From: Rhizopus sp. PT2906
Lineage: Eukaryota; Mucoromycota; Mucoromycetes; Mucorales; Rhizopodaceae
Length of the DNA stretch: 64,000 nucleotides
NCBI GenBank assembly: GCA_025529335.1
Contig: JAMYHX010000079.1
Coordinates: 1 to 64,000, forward strand
Reading direction: 5' to 3'
The position numbers and the translations under genes are program-made. The notes beneath the pieces are model-generated. The model searched no databases. It saw nothing but the letters and a program-made list of their open reading frames with translations, and was not told the origin of the DNA. Shown piece after piece: positions 21,355-32,774 of this stretch. Position 1 is the stretch's first letter. The number at the start of each line of letters is the position of its first letter.

Positions 21355-22456
21355 ATGTGGCGAACGGGTCCAAGGTATATCCTTTTGTGACGCATTAAAA
21401 GTTGAGAAAAAGGACTGATCCATTTTTTAGATATCAAGGATTAGGCAGTCAGCCTTCGTCAGCATCAGTACAATGTCAGAAATGTTTGGAACGTGGCCAT
21501 TGGGTAAAACTAAAGACTGATCATCTGATCCATTTTGTTAATACATTCATGACCTAGACATATCAATGTAAAAAGGACAGAAGCTACAGAAGTAGGCCAA
21601 GTCGTACTCAGCAATTAAAGAAACCACTCAAGTTATACCAGCCTGAGCTTCCAAAAGAACTTCAAGACAAAAAAGGATTAGCAGACAAAATACTTAAGAA
21701 AAAGAAGAAGGAGCGAAGGAGAAGAGGGTAATGAAAGGACTCTATTTGGTGATTGAACCATAATTGAACATTTAAATGTATAGATCGTATTCTAGTTCGT
21801 CAGAAAGTAGCAGCGGTAGCAGTAGTGAGAGTGATTCTGGTAGTGAGAGTGACAGTGGAAGCAGTACAGTAAGCACTTCATCATCTTATTCAAGTAGTAG
21901 CAGCAGTCGTAGTAGAAGCTCAAGCTCTGATAGCCGAAGTAGCCTCAGCTCATCGAGTAGTGCCAGTAGAAGCCCTTCAAGAAATAGAAGAAGGAGAAGA
22001 AGCTCTAGTCCATATCCTCAACGACGCAGAAGAAGTGTAAGCAGAAGCTCCAGTAGTACGTCTAGAAATAGTAGCAGAAGTAGAAGTAGTAGCAGTCGTG
22101 GCCGCAGCGTTGGTCGTGGTAGAAGTGTCGATCGTCGCAGGCTCCGTAGCCATAGTCGTAATCGAAGTCTCAGTAGAGATGATAAAAGCAGAGGTCGTAG
22201 TTACAGTAGAAGCATTAGTAGTGAAAGAAGTCTTGTAAGGGATACAGGTATAAGAGGGCGCAATATGGATAGGAGCGTTAGTAGAAGTCCAAGAACGCGC
22301 TCATATGAAAGAAGCTTAAGTAAAAGGGGCAGATCAAAGCGATCAAGAAGCTCTAGTACTAGCCCAGAAAGAAGTTATAAAAGAGATATAAGCCGTAGTT
22401 CATATAGCAACAGATCCAGAAGTAATAGTAGCAGTAGAAGATACTCACGTAGATAA
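21355..22456 (+). CDS. ZCCHC10-like zinc-knuckle protein with long RS tail
   Basis: Four exons: 21355-21374, 21431-21503, 21558-21727, 21784-22456. The N-terminal part matches the ZCCHC10 type: MWRTGPRYQGLGSQ, then the zinc knuckle CQKCLERGHWTYQC, then DRSYRSRPSRTQQLKKP and KILKKKKKERRRRG. The last exon (about 224 residues) is almost wholly Ser/Arg dipeptide sequence, an RS domain of the kind that is phosphorylated by SR kinases and targets nuclear speckles. The zinc knuckle is split between exons 2 and 3. Probably an RNA-binding splicing-related nuclear protein. Function is inferred from domains only. Confidence 0.8.
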
Positions 22457-22703
22457 ACCCTTCAATTATCAATTAATAAACTACATTCAAAAGAACACTA
22501 TAAATTGCCAGTGATCAGGTTGAGAAGAGAAAATAATTGTGGGCCATAAATACAGTGGCTCAAAATGACCACAAATCCCGCCCGCTACGTCTACGTCATC
22601 GCCTCTGGATTGCGTGTCAATAGGAACGCGTGTTGAACCTTTTTGAGCGCTTTTTTTTTTTTAGAAAGTGTATTTCTCTTTCTTTATATTCAAATAATAT
22701 AAA

Positions 22704-23737
22704 ATGAGTCGTGGTTCTGGTGCTGGTTACGATCGTCATATTACAATTTTCTCACCTGAAGGACGTTTATACCAAGTTGGTAACATATCAAACTTACAAC
22801 AACGTTCTACAACACTGTTCATTTCTGACCTTATAAACAGAGTATGCCTTCAAGGCCATTTCAAACAGTGGCATCACTTCAGTTGGTGTTCGTGGACGTG
22901 ATGGCTGTGTTATTGTCACTCAAAAGAAGATTCCTGTAAGTGAAGAGTAACTAAGAGATGACGATGGTGATTGATTGGGATTATAGGATAAATTGCTAGA
23001 CCCTTCTACTATCACTCATGTATTCAAATTGACACCCAAGATTGGTTGTGTTATGACTGGCATGATTGGTAATTAGCAATATATATAATATATATATTCA
23101 TATAGAGGTACTTATATCAACTCCTTTTAGCTGATGCACGTTCTCAAGTAACAAGAGCTCGTCAAGAAGCCGCTGAATTTCGTTATAAATATGGATACGA
23201 GATCCCAACTGACATGCTTGCAAAGAGAGTTGCAAACATTAATCAAGTTTATACACAACAAGCAGCCATGAGACCCTATGGTGTTTGTAAGTTTCTGCTG
23301 CATGTATGCATCGATAAGAAGTCTTATTTCTTTATTAGCAATGATTCTAATTGGATACGATGATGAGCTTGGACCTCAATTATACAAATGTGATCCAGCT
23401 GGATATTTTGTTGGTTATAAAGCAACTGCTGCAGGAGCTAAACAACAGGAAGCACTGAATTACCTGGAAAAGAAATTGAAAAAGAACCCAGAATTAAATA
23501 TGGAAGATACCATTGAGGTAAATTAGAGTATGACTATTGTAAAATGAATGAAAAGAGTGCTAACCGCAATTGGGCTATGAATAGCTTGCCATTACTACTT
23601 TATCCAATGTATTGGCGGTTGATTTCAAGGCAGCAGAACTTGAAATTGGTATCGTTACCAAAGACAATACAGATTTCCGTACACTATCGACAGAGGAAAT
23701 CGATGACCACTTGCAGAGAATCGTAGAAAAAGACTAA
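22704..23737 (+). CDS. scl1: 20S proteasome subunit alpha-1 (PSMA6/Scl1)
   Basis: Core-particle alpha ring subunit. Six exons: 22704-22779, 22841-22935, 22987-23068, 23131-23286, 23339-23517, 23585-23737. The N-terminus MSRGSGAGYDRHITIFSPEG with RLYQVEYAFKA is the alpha-subunit signature and is closest to alpha-1. Further matches: VIVTQKKIPDKLLD, GCVMTGMIADARSQV, YKYGYEIPTDMLAKRVA, YKCDPAGYFVGYKATAAG. As expected for an alpha subunit there is no N-terminal catalytic Thr. Length about 246 residues is normal. An ACGCGT hexamer lies at 22626-22631 upstream; its use is unknown. Confidence 0.96.
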
Positions 23738-23869
23738 CAGAAAAGAAGAAGGCTTTATAAATAAACTGTCAAAGTGAATATATAATAGCAAAGAGTGTTC
23801 TTTTACTACCGTCACATAACCCAAATTTCGTACCATTTTAGTATTTTATACTGAGTTTGAATAAAACAT

Positions 23870-24530
23870 CTATTTGTATACGTCTAAACCCTGTTGGAGG
23901 GAACCGTGTTCTCGACGGCGACTTCTCTAGTCAAAGCCGAAGTTCTTTCTTCACCTCTCCAAATGGACCAAGAGATGCCAAGCATGTTTTTACTTGCACT
24001 TGTGTTGTCGCTTTTTCTTCTTTTGCCTTTCTTGCAAAAGCAAAGCATACGCCAAAACCATCTGTTTGAATGAAACAGGTAAACTTATTTTGACTTTCAA
24101 GAACTTCGCCCAGGCTTTCGTAGCCAAACTTCTTGAAGTTAAAGATTGAATAAAACAAGTTTACGTTGCCTTCGTAAGTGCTATCGCTCTTATGCTTCGT
24201 AATTGCTTGCAACGCCTTTGTATTTATAGAAATATACCGTCAACGCATAGACGACGTAGATATTAACGAAAAGCGTCTAGGTATTTTTGCGTTCTTGTCT
24301 TTGTGCTCGTTACAAAGTTTTTCAAGTTCAGATATCATAGGCGCGAGTTTTGCTGGAGAAGCGGTAAGGTTCTTGACAGTAGGCGGCATGGAAATCCTAG
24401 CTTGTGATTCATTACATATAGGAAGTGGTTGTGCTATATTCTGGGTTAAAACAAGGTCAAAGTACTGGATTGGTCACTTGGGTTCTTCATTTATCAAAAT
24501 TTGCCAACAAAAGTCGTCAGTCAGCTTGTA
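23870..24530 (-). pseudogene. Broken Fanzor-like gene, N-terminal and middle part
   Basis: On the minus strand one frame reads from about 24470: QNIAQPLPICNESQARI, MPPTVKNLTASPAKLAPM, KNAKIPRRFSLISTSSMR, an in-frame TGA, then RYISINTKALQAITKHK, FYSIFNFKKFGYESLGEVL and FTCFIQTDGFGVCFAFARK. This order (RRFS..P/S..S.R-RYI.I.TK.L, then FT..I.TDG....F.F.RK) resembles the region before RuvC-I in Fanzor-like proteins of Mucorales as I remember them. Reading then shifts frame to AVENTVPSNRV and stops just where the RuvC-I segment should begin, near 23880. No catalytic residue remains. The relic abuts the proteasome gene 3' end. Family call is from remembered patterns and needs a search. Confidence 0.5.
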
Positions 24531-26301
24531 CAGAAGTCCTTTGGGCTTATCCTAATTATATGCGTAATGAACATCAATGTCACTTCTACATGCACCAGAA
24601 AATGCATCAGAAATTAGACTAATCCTACGGACGTTAATCCTATCTATTACCTATGATGCAGTCCAACAAAATTTTCCAGCACATGATGTCACGCTAAACA
24701 TGAGTTTATGAAGTTACCATCTTGGTTTGTTTCTTTTCAAGAACAAGAAGAGACAAAAAGAAATGTTGTTATATTTTATTCTAATTTTATGTTGTCAGTT
24801 GATCAAGAAAGAACCAAGATCAATTATGTGTAATTATGGTAAATTCGCATTTTATATCAAAGCGAACTGGAAAGCCTTAGGTTAGGCAGAGGCATTGGTA
24901 ATGTGAAACTGTATAGTAACAACATAGGTAGCGCCTGTAGCATTAACCTATTTTCTGGTGCATTTTCTGGTGTATGTAATGTTAGCCCAGCCATTAAGCT
25001 AGTATAGAGTGGTCTTTATCTCAAAGATGTCTTACTCTCTACCGATCCCAAACCGTATTATCTCGACTTTTATAGTTTCCCTTTTTAGTAGTAATTAAGG
25101 GTATTCTATTCAAGTCATCTTTGAATCCTGATCTAATGTTTACAAATCAATATCAAAGGTTCACAACAATAGTCTCTTCATCAATAAAAAAGTCGCCTTT
25201 GTCTAATTCTGCATTTTACACCCATCTACAAAAAAAATACTCAACGTATTTAATGAAGAAGGGCGCGGTTGCAGAATACAGTCGTTCAATAATGAGAACA
25301 TTTGTTACGAAATGGTTGTCAAAAATGGCCAAATGGAGTCTTTGAATGCGCAGACTTTAATTAAAAACAACGCATGCACACTAATATAGTCAGTGAATAA
25401 ATTGACTTGTCTTTGCATGTACGCGCATAAATGAAAGTATTGACAGACCTAACGATTTAATTAATGCAGTTGCTTCTATCCCTCATGACCATTACTACTA
25501 AGTATGATACAGCTTTCAAGAACAAAGATGTTTGAGTTGAGAGACACACCTAAATCATGATGTAAGAATCCCAAGAGCTAATCAAAGTGACTGTTAAGCG
25601 ACTGGATCACCACCAGAGGCTCTCTCGAGGACACCATACATTGCATGGATTCCTCTCAGTGGGCACAAACGCTATTGAACGGTTACTATCGTTAATAATC
25701 TTTGATAATATTCATATATGACTTACACATGTTATTGCTCGGTCTAGACATAACACGCCAAGCCTTGATCTTTAATTCCGGTTTTGATATCGTTCCTTTT
25801 AGCAGCTCTGCACTAAAGTATAGAGGTTTTGCGGTTATTTTTCACATTTGTGTAATCAGAAACTGATTCAAAGGTATCATTGTTCATACAGATTTTATGC
25901 GGGTAATGCTACGCGCGTTCCGTTTTTACTAGAGACACCCTTTTTGTGTGTGTCAGAGACATGCCCGTTTTTGTATGACTTTAATTTGCTTAATGAAGTC
26001 CCTCAATAGTTAACCTTTATTGCTTAATTAGCTTATATGATAAGCGTATAATAGATTTGAAAACTCATCTAATGATATATAAATTAATACATAATATCAT
26101 TTCTTGATTCAGATGTCACAGTAGTAAAACTAGCGAACCCCTTAATTAAGCCACTCTACCCCAGAACAACTGTTAGACCCACGTCAACTATAATCCCACA
26201 GTAAGCACAAATAAGAACCACTCTTTATCAATAAAAGGATTAATTCAGTCTTACTGTATCTTATTGTCTATCATTACTTTTATATTATCACACATGTACT
26301 C
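24531..26301. other. Gene-free repeat-like spacer
   Basis: About 1.8 kb without a convincing gene. It includes a near-tandem TTTTCTGGTGCA/TTTTCTGGTGTA pair at about 24951-24976 and a short open stretch at 25139-25345 (SNSAFYTHLQKKYSTYLMKKG) that is not recognised. Flanked by a Fanzor-like relic on the left and a MULE transposase on the right, so it is probably decayed transposon DNA. Confidence 0.45.
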
Positions 26302-27912
26302 GGCTCTGCAGAGGATCTTCAGTACCTTTCTCTGTCTGCAGATGTCAAAGAAGCCATCCTTCAGCGACTGCAAGAAGGATATAACACAAGAGGTGTACGT
26401 TTTGCTATGCATAGAGCATTTCGCTCTCGCGATGAAGCTTCAACAAGCATTCTTCACAGGGATAACTTTATTCATAATGAAGATGTGTACAACATCTTCA
26501 GGAAAGTATTTGAAAGAGTTTATAAGAGGCATGTTGATCAGAAAGCATCTGTCAAACTCTGGTTGAACCATTTGGAAACAAAGGATTACAACGTATTCAT
26601 TGACAGTGACTACGACAGTTCATTCACCTTTGGATTCTGCTCAACTTGGCAAGCATCTCTTTTATCCGAAATAAAGGATTTTTCTTTGGATGCAACGCAT
26701 AATACGACTGCATTTAAAGATGGTCTGTTGCATACTTTGGTGATCAGGCATGCAGAAACTGGAACTGGCTGTCCTGTTGCATACCTCTTCACTACTGATA
26801 GATCTTTCTTGCCTGCAAGTCACTGGCTCTACCATTTAAAACATTCTGCCAGTCTCTATCCTGAAAAGATTATGATTGAAATGAGCAACGTGGAAGAAAA
26901 TGCGATTCGCAGTATATTTCCATCTGTCAACATTCAATGGTGTCTTTTTCATGTACTGAGAGCAATATCACAACAAGTACGAGTCAAACTTGTGCTTGAA
27001 AGTCTATCAGATAACAAAAGAGCGCATCAGGCAGTTATCTTACAATTGAAAGAGATGATGTGGGAGAACAGCAGAGCTGAATATACCAGAAAGCTCAGCC
27101 AGTGCATTCAAGAGTTCAGCATATACCCAACAGTCATACTCTATTTCAAGAACAACTATTTGGATAACGACAGATTCATAAAGTGGACAAGAGCCTATCA
27201 GCCAGACAGATATACCAACATGGAAACAAATAACTACGTTGAAAGTTGGTACAACCAGCTCAAGACTAGTTATTTGCAAAGAAGAAATAGAAGAGTTGAC
27301 AGACTGGTGTATATCCTGGTCAATGACGTTGAAGAAGGCTTTCTGAGCAGCATAAATCGTATCAGAATGAATGTTGGAAGAATGGAATCTGAAGTAAGAG
27401 AAACAAGAAGGGAGCTTGAAGCTGAAGAAGTCAGTATCCATGTGGCTATGGAAAGAGCAAGCTTGTACAATGTTCAGTCGTTCAACAATGCAGACGAAAC
27501 TTATAAAGTTCGTGTTGAAAATGATATGGTAAAGCCTTGTAGTTGCCCAGACTTTCGATACCGAAACAGGGCTTGCAAGCATATGTTCCTTCTGGGACGT
27601 TGTACTGAATATGATGTTTGGAGAGATGAGAAATGTAATTGCTCGTGAAAAAAAAAAAACTCTAACGCTTTCCATTTTGAAGACCCAACTTATACTGAAA
27701 TGTCAACCATTGAAGGGTCGCAGCCTGAACATGAACATGAACTGCAAAGAGAACAAGAAGATATGGTGCAAAAGTTGAAGATGCCGAAAGAAGTTGTAGA
27801 GAATCTAAGATCTGACGAAGTTATCAGTTCGTGGAAGCTTCAAATTGAACAGCTTTATAGAGAAGTTGTATTAAGAAGTAAACAAGTAGAAGAGTTACCA
27901 TCAAACATTTAA
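26302..27912 (+). mobile_element. MULE (Mutator-like) transposase gene, 5'-incomplete
   Basis: Main frame runs to 27634 and, by a GTAATT...GAAG intron, joins 27683-27912. It starts GSAEDLQYLSLSADVKEAILQRLQEGYNTRGV; no ATG is in frame before 26407, and a stop lies at 26212, so the N-terminal DNA-binding part is missing or sits in an unseen exon. Transposase landmarks: FSLDATHNTTA (first Asp), IMIEMSNVEENAIRSIFP (second acidic site, Glu where Asp is usual), IQWCLFHVLRA (CxxH), NMETNNYVESWYNQLK (Glu), and a C-terminal SWIM zinc finger CSCPDFRYRNRACKHM. The second exon adds a charged coiled coil. If the intron is not real, the gene stops at 27648. Probably non-autonomous today. Confidence 0.78.
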
Positions 27913-28385
27913 ATAAAAACACTTTTTAAAAGTAGTATTTTTCGTTGGGTATTTGCATAAAATGCGGTGCGCGAAGAAAATGTGGCAAAAGTATGGTGCG
28001 CCTAAAATTACTCCAAATACCCAAAAAATGTGACGTAACTTAATATCATTTTTAGGGCGTGCGCCTAACATTGAGCCAAGTCTTTACCTTCAAGTAAAGG
28101 AGATATTTCTTTGTCCTCTACTTTGGTTATTGTAAATTGAAAACATATCTCCTTTTTCACACTGAGGTAAAACATTTCTTTTATTTTGTAGTTGAAAGTT
28201 TTTTAGATCTAAACTATTTTTCTTTTCTTTATTCTATTTCTGAATATTATTCATATACAAATACACACACATATATATATATAAACACGTAAATATAGGT
28301 AAGAAGATTAGACAATTGACTTTAGTATAAGAATATATCTATTGACACTTTCATTTTGTGTGTTGCATAAGTAGTATTCAGCATA
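27913..28385. other. Spacer and promoter of SUMO-ligase gene
   Basis: Contains the short inverted repeat described separately, two GTGCGCCTAA copies (near 27996 and 28068), a CA/TA-rich stretch (28261-28284) and the leader of the next gene. No coding signal. Confidence 0.5.
27945..28024. repeat. 11-bp inverted repeat around a 58-bp core
   Basis: TTGGGTATTTG at 27945-27955 is answered by its exact reverse complement CAAATACCCAA at 28014-28024. It lies 33 bp after the stop of the MULE gene. It might be an element terminus, a tiny MITE or a transcription terminator hairpin. Chance is possible in AT-rich DNA, but 11 perfect bases with a GGG core is uncommon. Confidence 0.5.
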
Positions 28386-31300
28386 ATGAACAATGATCTG
28401 ACAACATCAGCACATCAATCTATAAATAATTCATTGACAGGATCACACAATCAACCTGATCATATCAGCAACAATAATAATAACAATGTTTTATCAGTGA
28501 GACATATAGAAACTGTTTATCAGGATAGAAACACGATTAGATTAGCGCAAATAGAGGAAGAGCTACGTAAAATCAGCTCATATGGCAGTGCTTGTGATGA
28601 ATTACTTGTTTGGATCAATGATAACCGTGCTTATAATTCACATTATGAAGCTGCTTTATTAAAGTGCTTTAGAGCTATTTATGAAACAGCAGAGTCATTT
28701 GGAGCATGGTCTGGTTTACAGATCTTAAAAAAGGCAAGCGAGAACCGAGCCAACTTGAGCCTTATTTCTCAAAAGTTAATTGAAGAATTATACGAAGGAC
28801 TAAAAGTCAAGGTCTTGAACAAGAAGAAAGAAAGCACATCGATGGCCAATCCTACCACATCAACCGCTAATTCGCCTACTGCTGCACCTCTAAATTCAAC
28901 TTCTTCAGGACCCTCAACGCCAACAACGCCTGCATTGGCACAACCCCAGCAGTTAGAGTTGTCTACTTCAAAAAATTATGATGACCTCGTAAGGGAAATT
29001 CTCGCTAGTGTGTGTGAACCTGCAACTGGAACGGCCCAAAAGGATGCATGTGTAAACCAACCTAATCAGAGCACTTCTATCCAAAATGATTCTTCACCAA
29101 CAGCAACGACTGTAGCCGCAACAGCTCGTAGCCAGCAAAGAGTGTTATCACAGTCTCCAGTTCAGGCTTCATTTGCAACGAGATCGCATCCGGCCATATT
29201 TATAAACCAAGGGCAGCCGGTGGTAGCGCCACTTACGTCACATTATTCAACTCTTTCAGCACCAATCCTACAGCAACAGCAGATGGCTTGGCTTCAGTAC
29301 CAGCAAATGCTGTTGCAGCAACAAGCTCAACAACAAGCTCAACAACAGGCTCAACAGCAAGCGCAACAACTAACACTGCAGCAGTTTCAGCAACGATTGC
29401 AACAAAAAGCACAGCAGTTGCAGCAACAAGCTCCAAGGTTAAATAAGATTAACTCGATAAAACAGTATATGGTGCCTGCTTCTCCCACGAAACAAGGATC
29501 GCCGCAGTTACAGAGAACAAATGAATATGGACAAACTGTACAGTCTCCTACGAATCAATCAGGAGCTTCTTTTAGCAGCCTTCCACAATCCATATCATCA
29601 CCTACTATTGTTCAACAACAAACAGCAGCTCAAAATGCCCAAGCTACGCAATATACCTACAACTCAAATCAGATAGCGGCATGGCAGCAATTAATGCTGC
29701 AACAACAGCAGCAGCAGCAGCAACAAAATCAAAAGCAACAGCAATTATTGCAGCAGCAACAGGAGCAGGAGCAGCGATTAAGAAAGTATTATAATCAGCA
29801 ACTGCTAGCTGCTGCTGTGCAAATGCCACAGAGAGGCATGCAGCAAAGAGTACAAAATGCATTTATTCCTCAACAGATGAGCCCAGATTATCAATCACCA
29901 CAGCAGCAGCAATTCAATAACAATAACAATATCAGTAATCAACAACAGCAACCGTCAGCACCTGTTTACATACAACCTACACAAGCTCAGTCTCAACTAT
30001 CCAATACTGTAGGCAATAGCAATACCCTACAAAAACAGGCTCAACAATCACAGCAGCAATCATCGTCTGTATCCTTAGCAGAAATTCAAGCTGTAAGCAC
30101 AGCTGCTATGCTGCCAACAACTACTGATTTGTTTATACCCGCACGTCTGACCAATGGTAGCAATAGCAGTACGTCACCTACACAGCCTAGACCAGCTCAA
30201 GCATCAACCAGTAACTTTGGTCAGCAAAATGCTGTATATTTACCAAACATAACTCAGCCTTCATTTGATCAATTGGTTCTACCAAACAAGACCACAGGGC
30301 TTATACCGGCATTGGCAAATGATTCAGACCCAAAAGATCTTGCGGATTTCCTTCGCCCTAGTAGTGCTATCCTTGGACCCTTTAGATTAGTACATAGTCA
30401 GCGAGTGACTGAAAAGCAATTCTTTATTGGAAAGAACTACTTTACCAGTTTATTTAATGAAACAAATAACCGAGTAAAGAGTCCAGAGAAGTTACCATTG
30501 ACGTTTCTTTTTACTGCATGGCATGTGAAGTCACAAGAAAGGAAGGTAGAATGGCCTGAGCACATGAGAGCAGAAGTGAATGGGAAGCAAATATATTTAG
30601 AAAGGGTAGCAAATTATATATACACATACAATACAATAACATTTAATGCTTTTTGTAACAGAAAATGCGGGTTGATGGTCGCATACCTATACAGACTGGA
30701 AAAGACAAGGCGTATGATTTAAATAACGTACTACAGGAAGGAACGAATGTATTGAGAATCTATCAGGATGATTGTGCTTGCGTAAGTAACTTTAGTAATA
30801 GCAGATATGAATGTATGACTAATAATAGACAGTCTTTCAATTTTTGTATTAGATTATATGTACGAGAAAGTGAAAACTACATTGTAGAAAAAGTGCGAAA
30901 GACACCATTGAGCGTACAGAGAGGGAAGGAGGCAATAGATAAACTGCTGGGGAAGAAAGGCGGAAGTGATGACGATGAAATTGTGATAGAACAAAAGACA
31001 CTTAGAGTGAGTTTGAAGTGTCCGATTACACTGACTAGGATTAAGATACCAGCGAAAGGCATAAAGTGCAAGCATGTTGACGTAAGTCATATTGTATATA
31101 AATAAACTTACGGTAGCATACTAAAATTACATGTATGTAGTGCTTTGACTTGCATGATTATTTGTTACTCAACAAAATGGAACGTCCTATGTGGACATGT
31201 CCTCATTGCAATGATGTAGTAACGAGTGAGCAACTTGGATATGATTTGTTCTTTGAAGGACTGCTAAAGACATTACCTAAAAATGTGTCCGAGATAGAAT

Positions 31301-31509
31301 TTAAAGATAATCACAGCACGATTACGGTAACTAAAGAAGATGATTTGGATGATGACAATAGCAATAGTGAAGACGAAGATGGTTCTATGGACAATAAGGC
31401 TATTATTCAAAGTAATATACAAAAAGTAGAACAAAATGTAGATGTGATTGATTTAATTAGTGACGATGAAGAAGATACCAATACTCACAAACGGCTTAGA
31501 TTAGTATAA
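28386..31509 (+). CDS. SUMO E3 ligase of ZMIZ/SIZ-PIAS type, Gln-rich
   Basis: Four exons: 28386-30605, 30662-30781, 30833-31081, 31141-31509; about 985 residues. Long Gln-rich, low-complexity middle (residues about 260-600, CAG/CAA tracts). A PINIT-like region follows (AILGPFRLVHSQRVTEKQFFIG ... PLTFLFTAWHV). The SP-RING/MIZ zinc finger is SLKCPITLTRIKIPAKGIKCKHVD-CFDLHDYLLLN, then MWTCPHCNDV. The Cys/His set expected for Ubc9 binding is present. Near the C-terminus VIDLISDDEED is a textbook SUMO-interacting motif. The first 200 residues hold a helical domain (LAQIEEELRKISSYGSACDELLVWI) not recognised. Nuclear transcription-linked SUMO ligase is the likely role. Confidence 0.85.
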
Positions 31510-32774
31510 ATAAAGAAAAATAGCAACATCTTGTACATATAAATTATGCTCTCATCAATAGAAATAAAACATACTTGGCATAGCTCTCGGAAGAACATAT
31601 AAATTGTATGTTTGAACAATCTTTAACCGTCTTTCAAAAGAGCATTTTGCAGTTTGGGGAGCATTACCTTTTTGGATTTTTGCAGTGCTTCTAGTATTAC
31701 TCAGTATTTTGCTCACGTATATTAAAAAGATATGCCGACATAATATGAATATTGCCATGAATTTGATCATTCAGATGCAGAATGACCAAATCTCCTAGTG
31801 GGAAGCGAGTCTATTTTGTGGTATAATTTGAATGTGTTGTCAATTAGCATAAGCTGCCGAATGAAACTTTGTTTAGTTTTACATTTTCTCAATAGATATT
31901 GTATAAAAGACGATATAGTTCGATGCTCCTTTACATATTAAAGAGAACACTTGGATTAAATGTGTTTGCTGAAGTGCATGTTTATAGCTCTATGTTGTTA
32001 TTATTGATGTTCATACAAAATGGATCTTACACAGTAGGAAGTACACAATGGGCTAGTGGTGGCACTTGGCATTAGGAGATGTACTCAGATTTATTGCCCT
32101 GGGAAACAATGAATTCGGAAGTGTCACTCGAAGATAGCAATCTCGGAAATGGCACAAACATGATTTTGTAGCTATTTTAAGACTAATGTAGTCTATTCTT
32201 CTAAGCATGAGCATATGCATCATATATTTGATTCTGCTTTCTTTCCTTGAGGGCAGATTAGCAGAAACAGTAGTAAAGCTGTGCTACAACATAGGAGAAC
32301 ACGTCACACTGACCAACCAAAGCGACGATCATTAATTCAACAAGAAATGACAACAATTTTGCAATTAGAGTCACTTGCAAGAAGAGCTGGTATATTAAAG
32401 ATTTAATTATAAAGTACTTGACGACTCAATTTATTTTCATGGAAATCAACATCACACATAAATCTATATAGCTTAATAACCTTCTTAGTAACCTTTGAAC
32501 GCCACCAAGAGAATTGCCAAAAGCCTTGTTTATTTTTGTTCATTTGCCTAAAAATATAAATCTATTTTGGCCCGTGAACTATTACACGAATAGACTAAAA
32601 TGGAAAGTTTCTTATACCTGAGTTTTTAGGTCAAGAGGAAAATCATGGACAATAAGCATCTCCTATTCGTAAAGTTTCATCATTCCCAAATAAGGTACAG
32701 ACTATAAAAAGGAATTCATTTAATTGTTTATCTTTTTCTTTTTTCTTTCTTTCCTTTAATTATTTATTTAATCA
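31510..32774. other. Intergenic 1.26 kb, possible lost exon
   Basis: No recognised gene. An open plus-strand stretch at about 32256-32405 reads QISRNSSKAVLQHRRTRHTD and ends LESLARRAGILKI then TAA; it lacks a start and partner exons and may be a gene remnant. The part before 32774 is the pyrimidine-rich leader of the Sel1 gene. Confidence 0.4.

Noticed and set aside
22626..22631. ACGCGT as an MBF (MCB) site controlling the proteasome gene
   Set aside because: Single hexamer, expected by chance in a 64-kb window; the APSES factor nearby does not make it specific.
27040..27675. 211-codon open frame antisense to the MULE transposase
   Set aside because: Composition is the mirror of the transposase frame; no family features.
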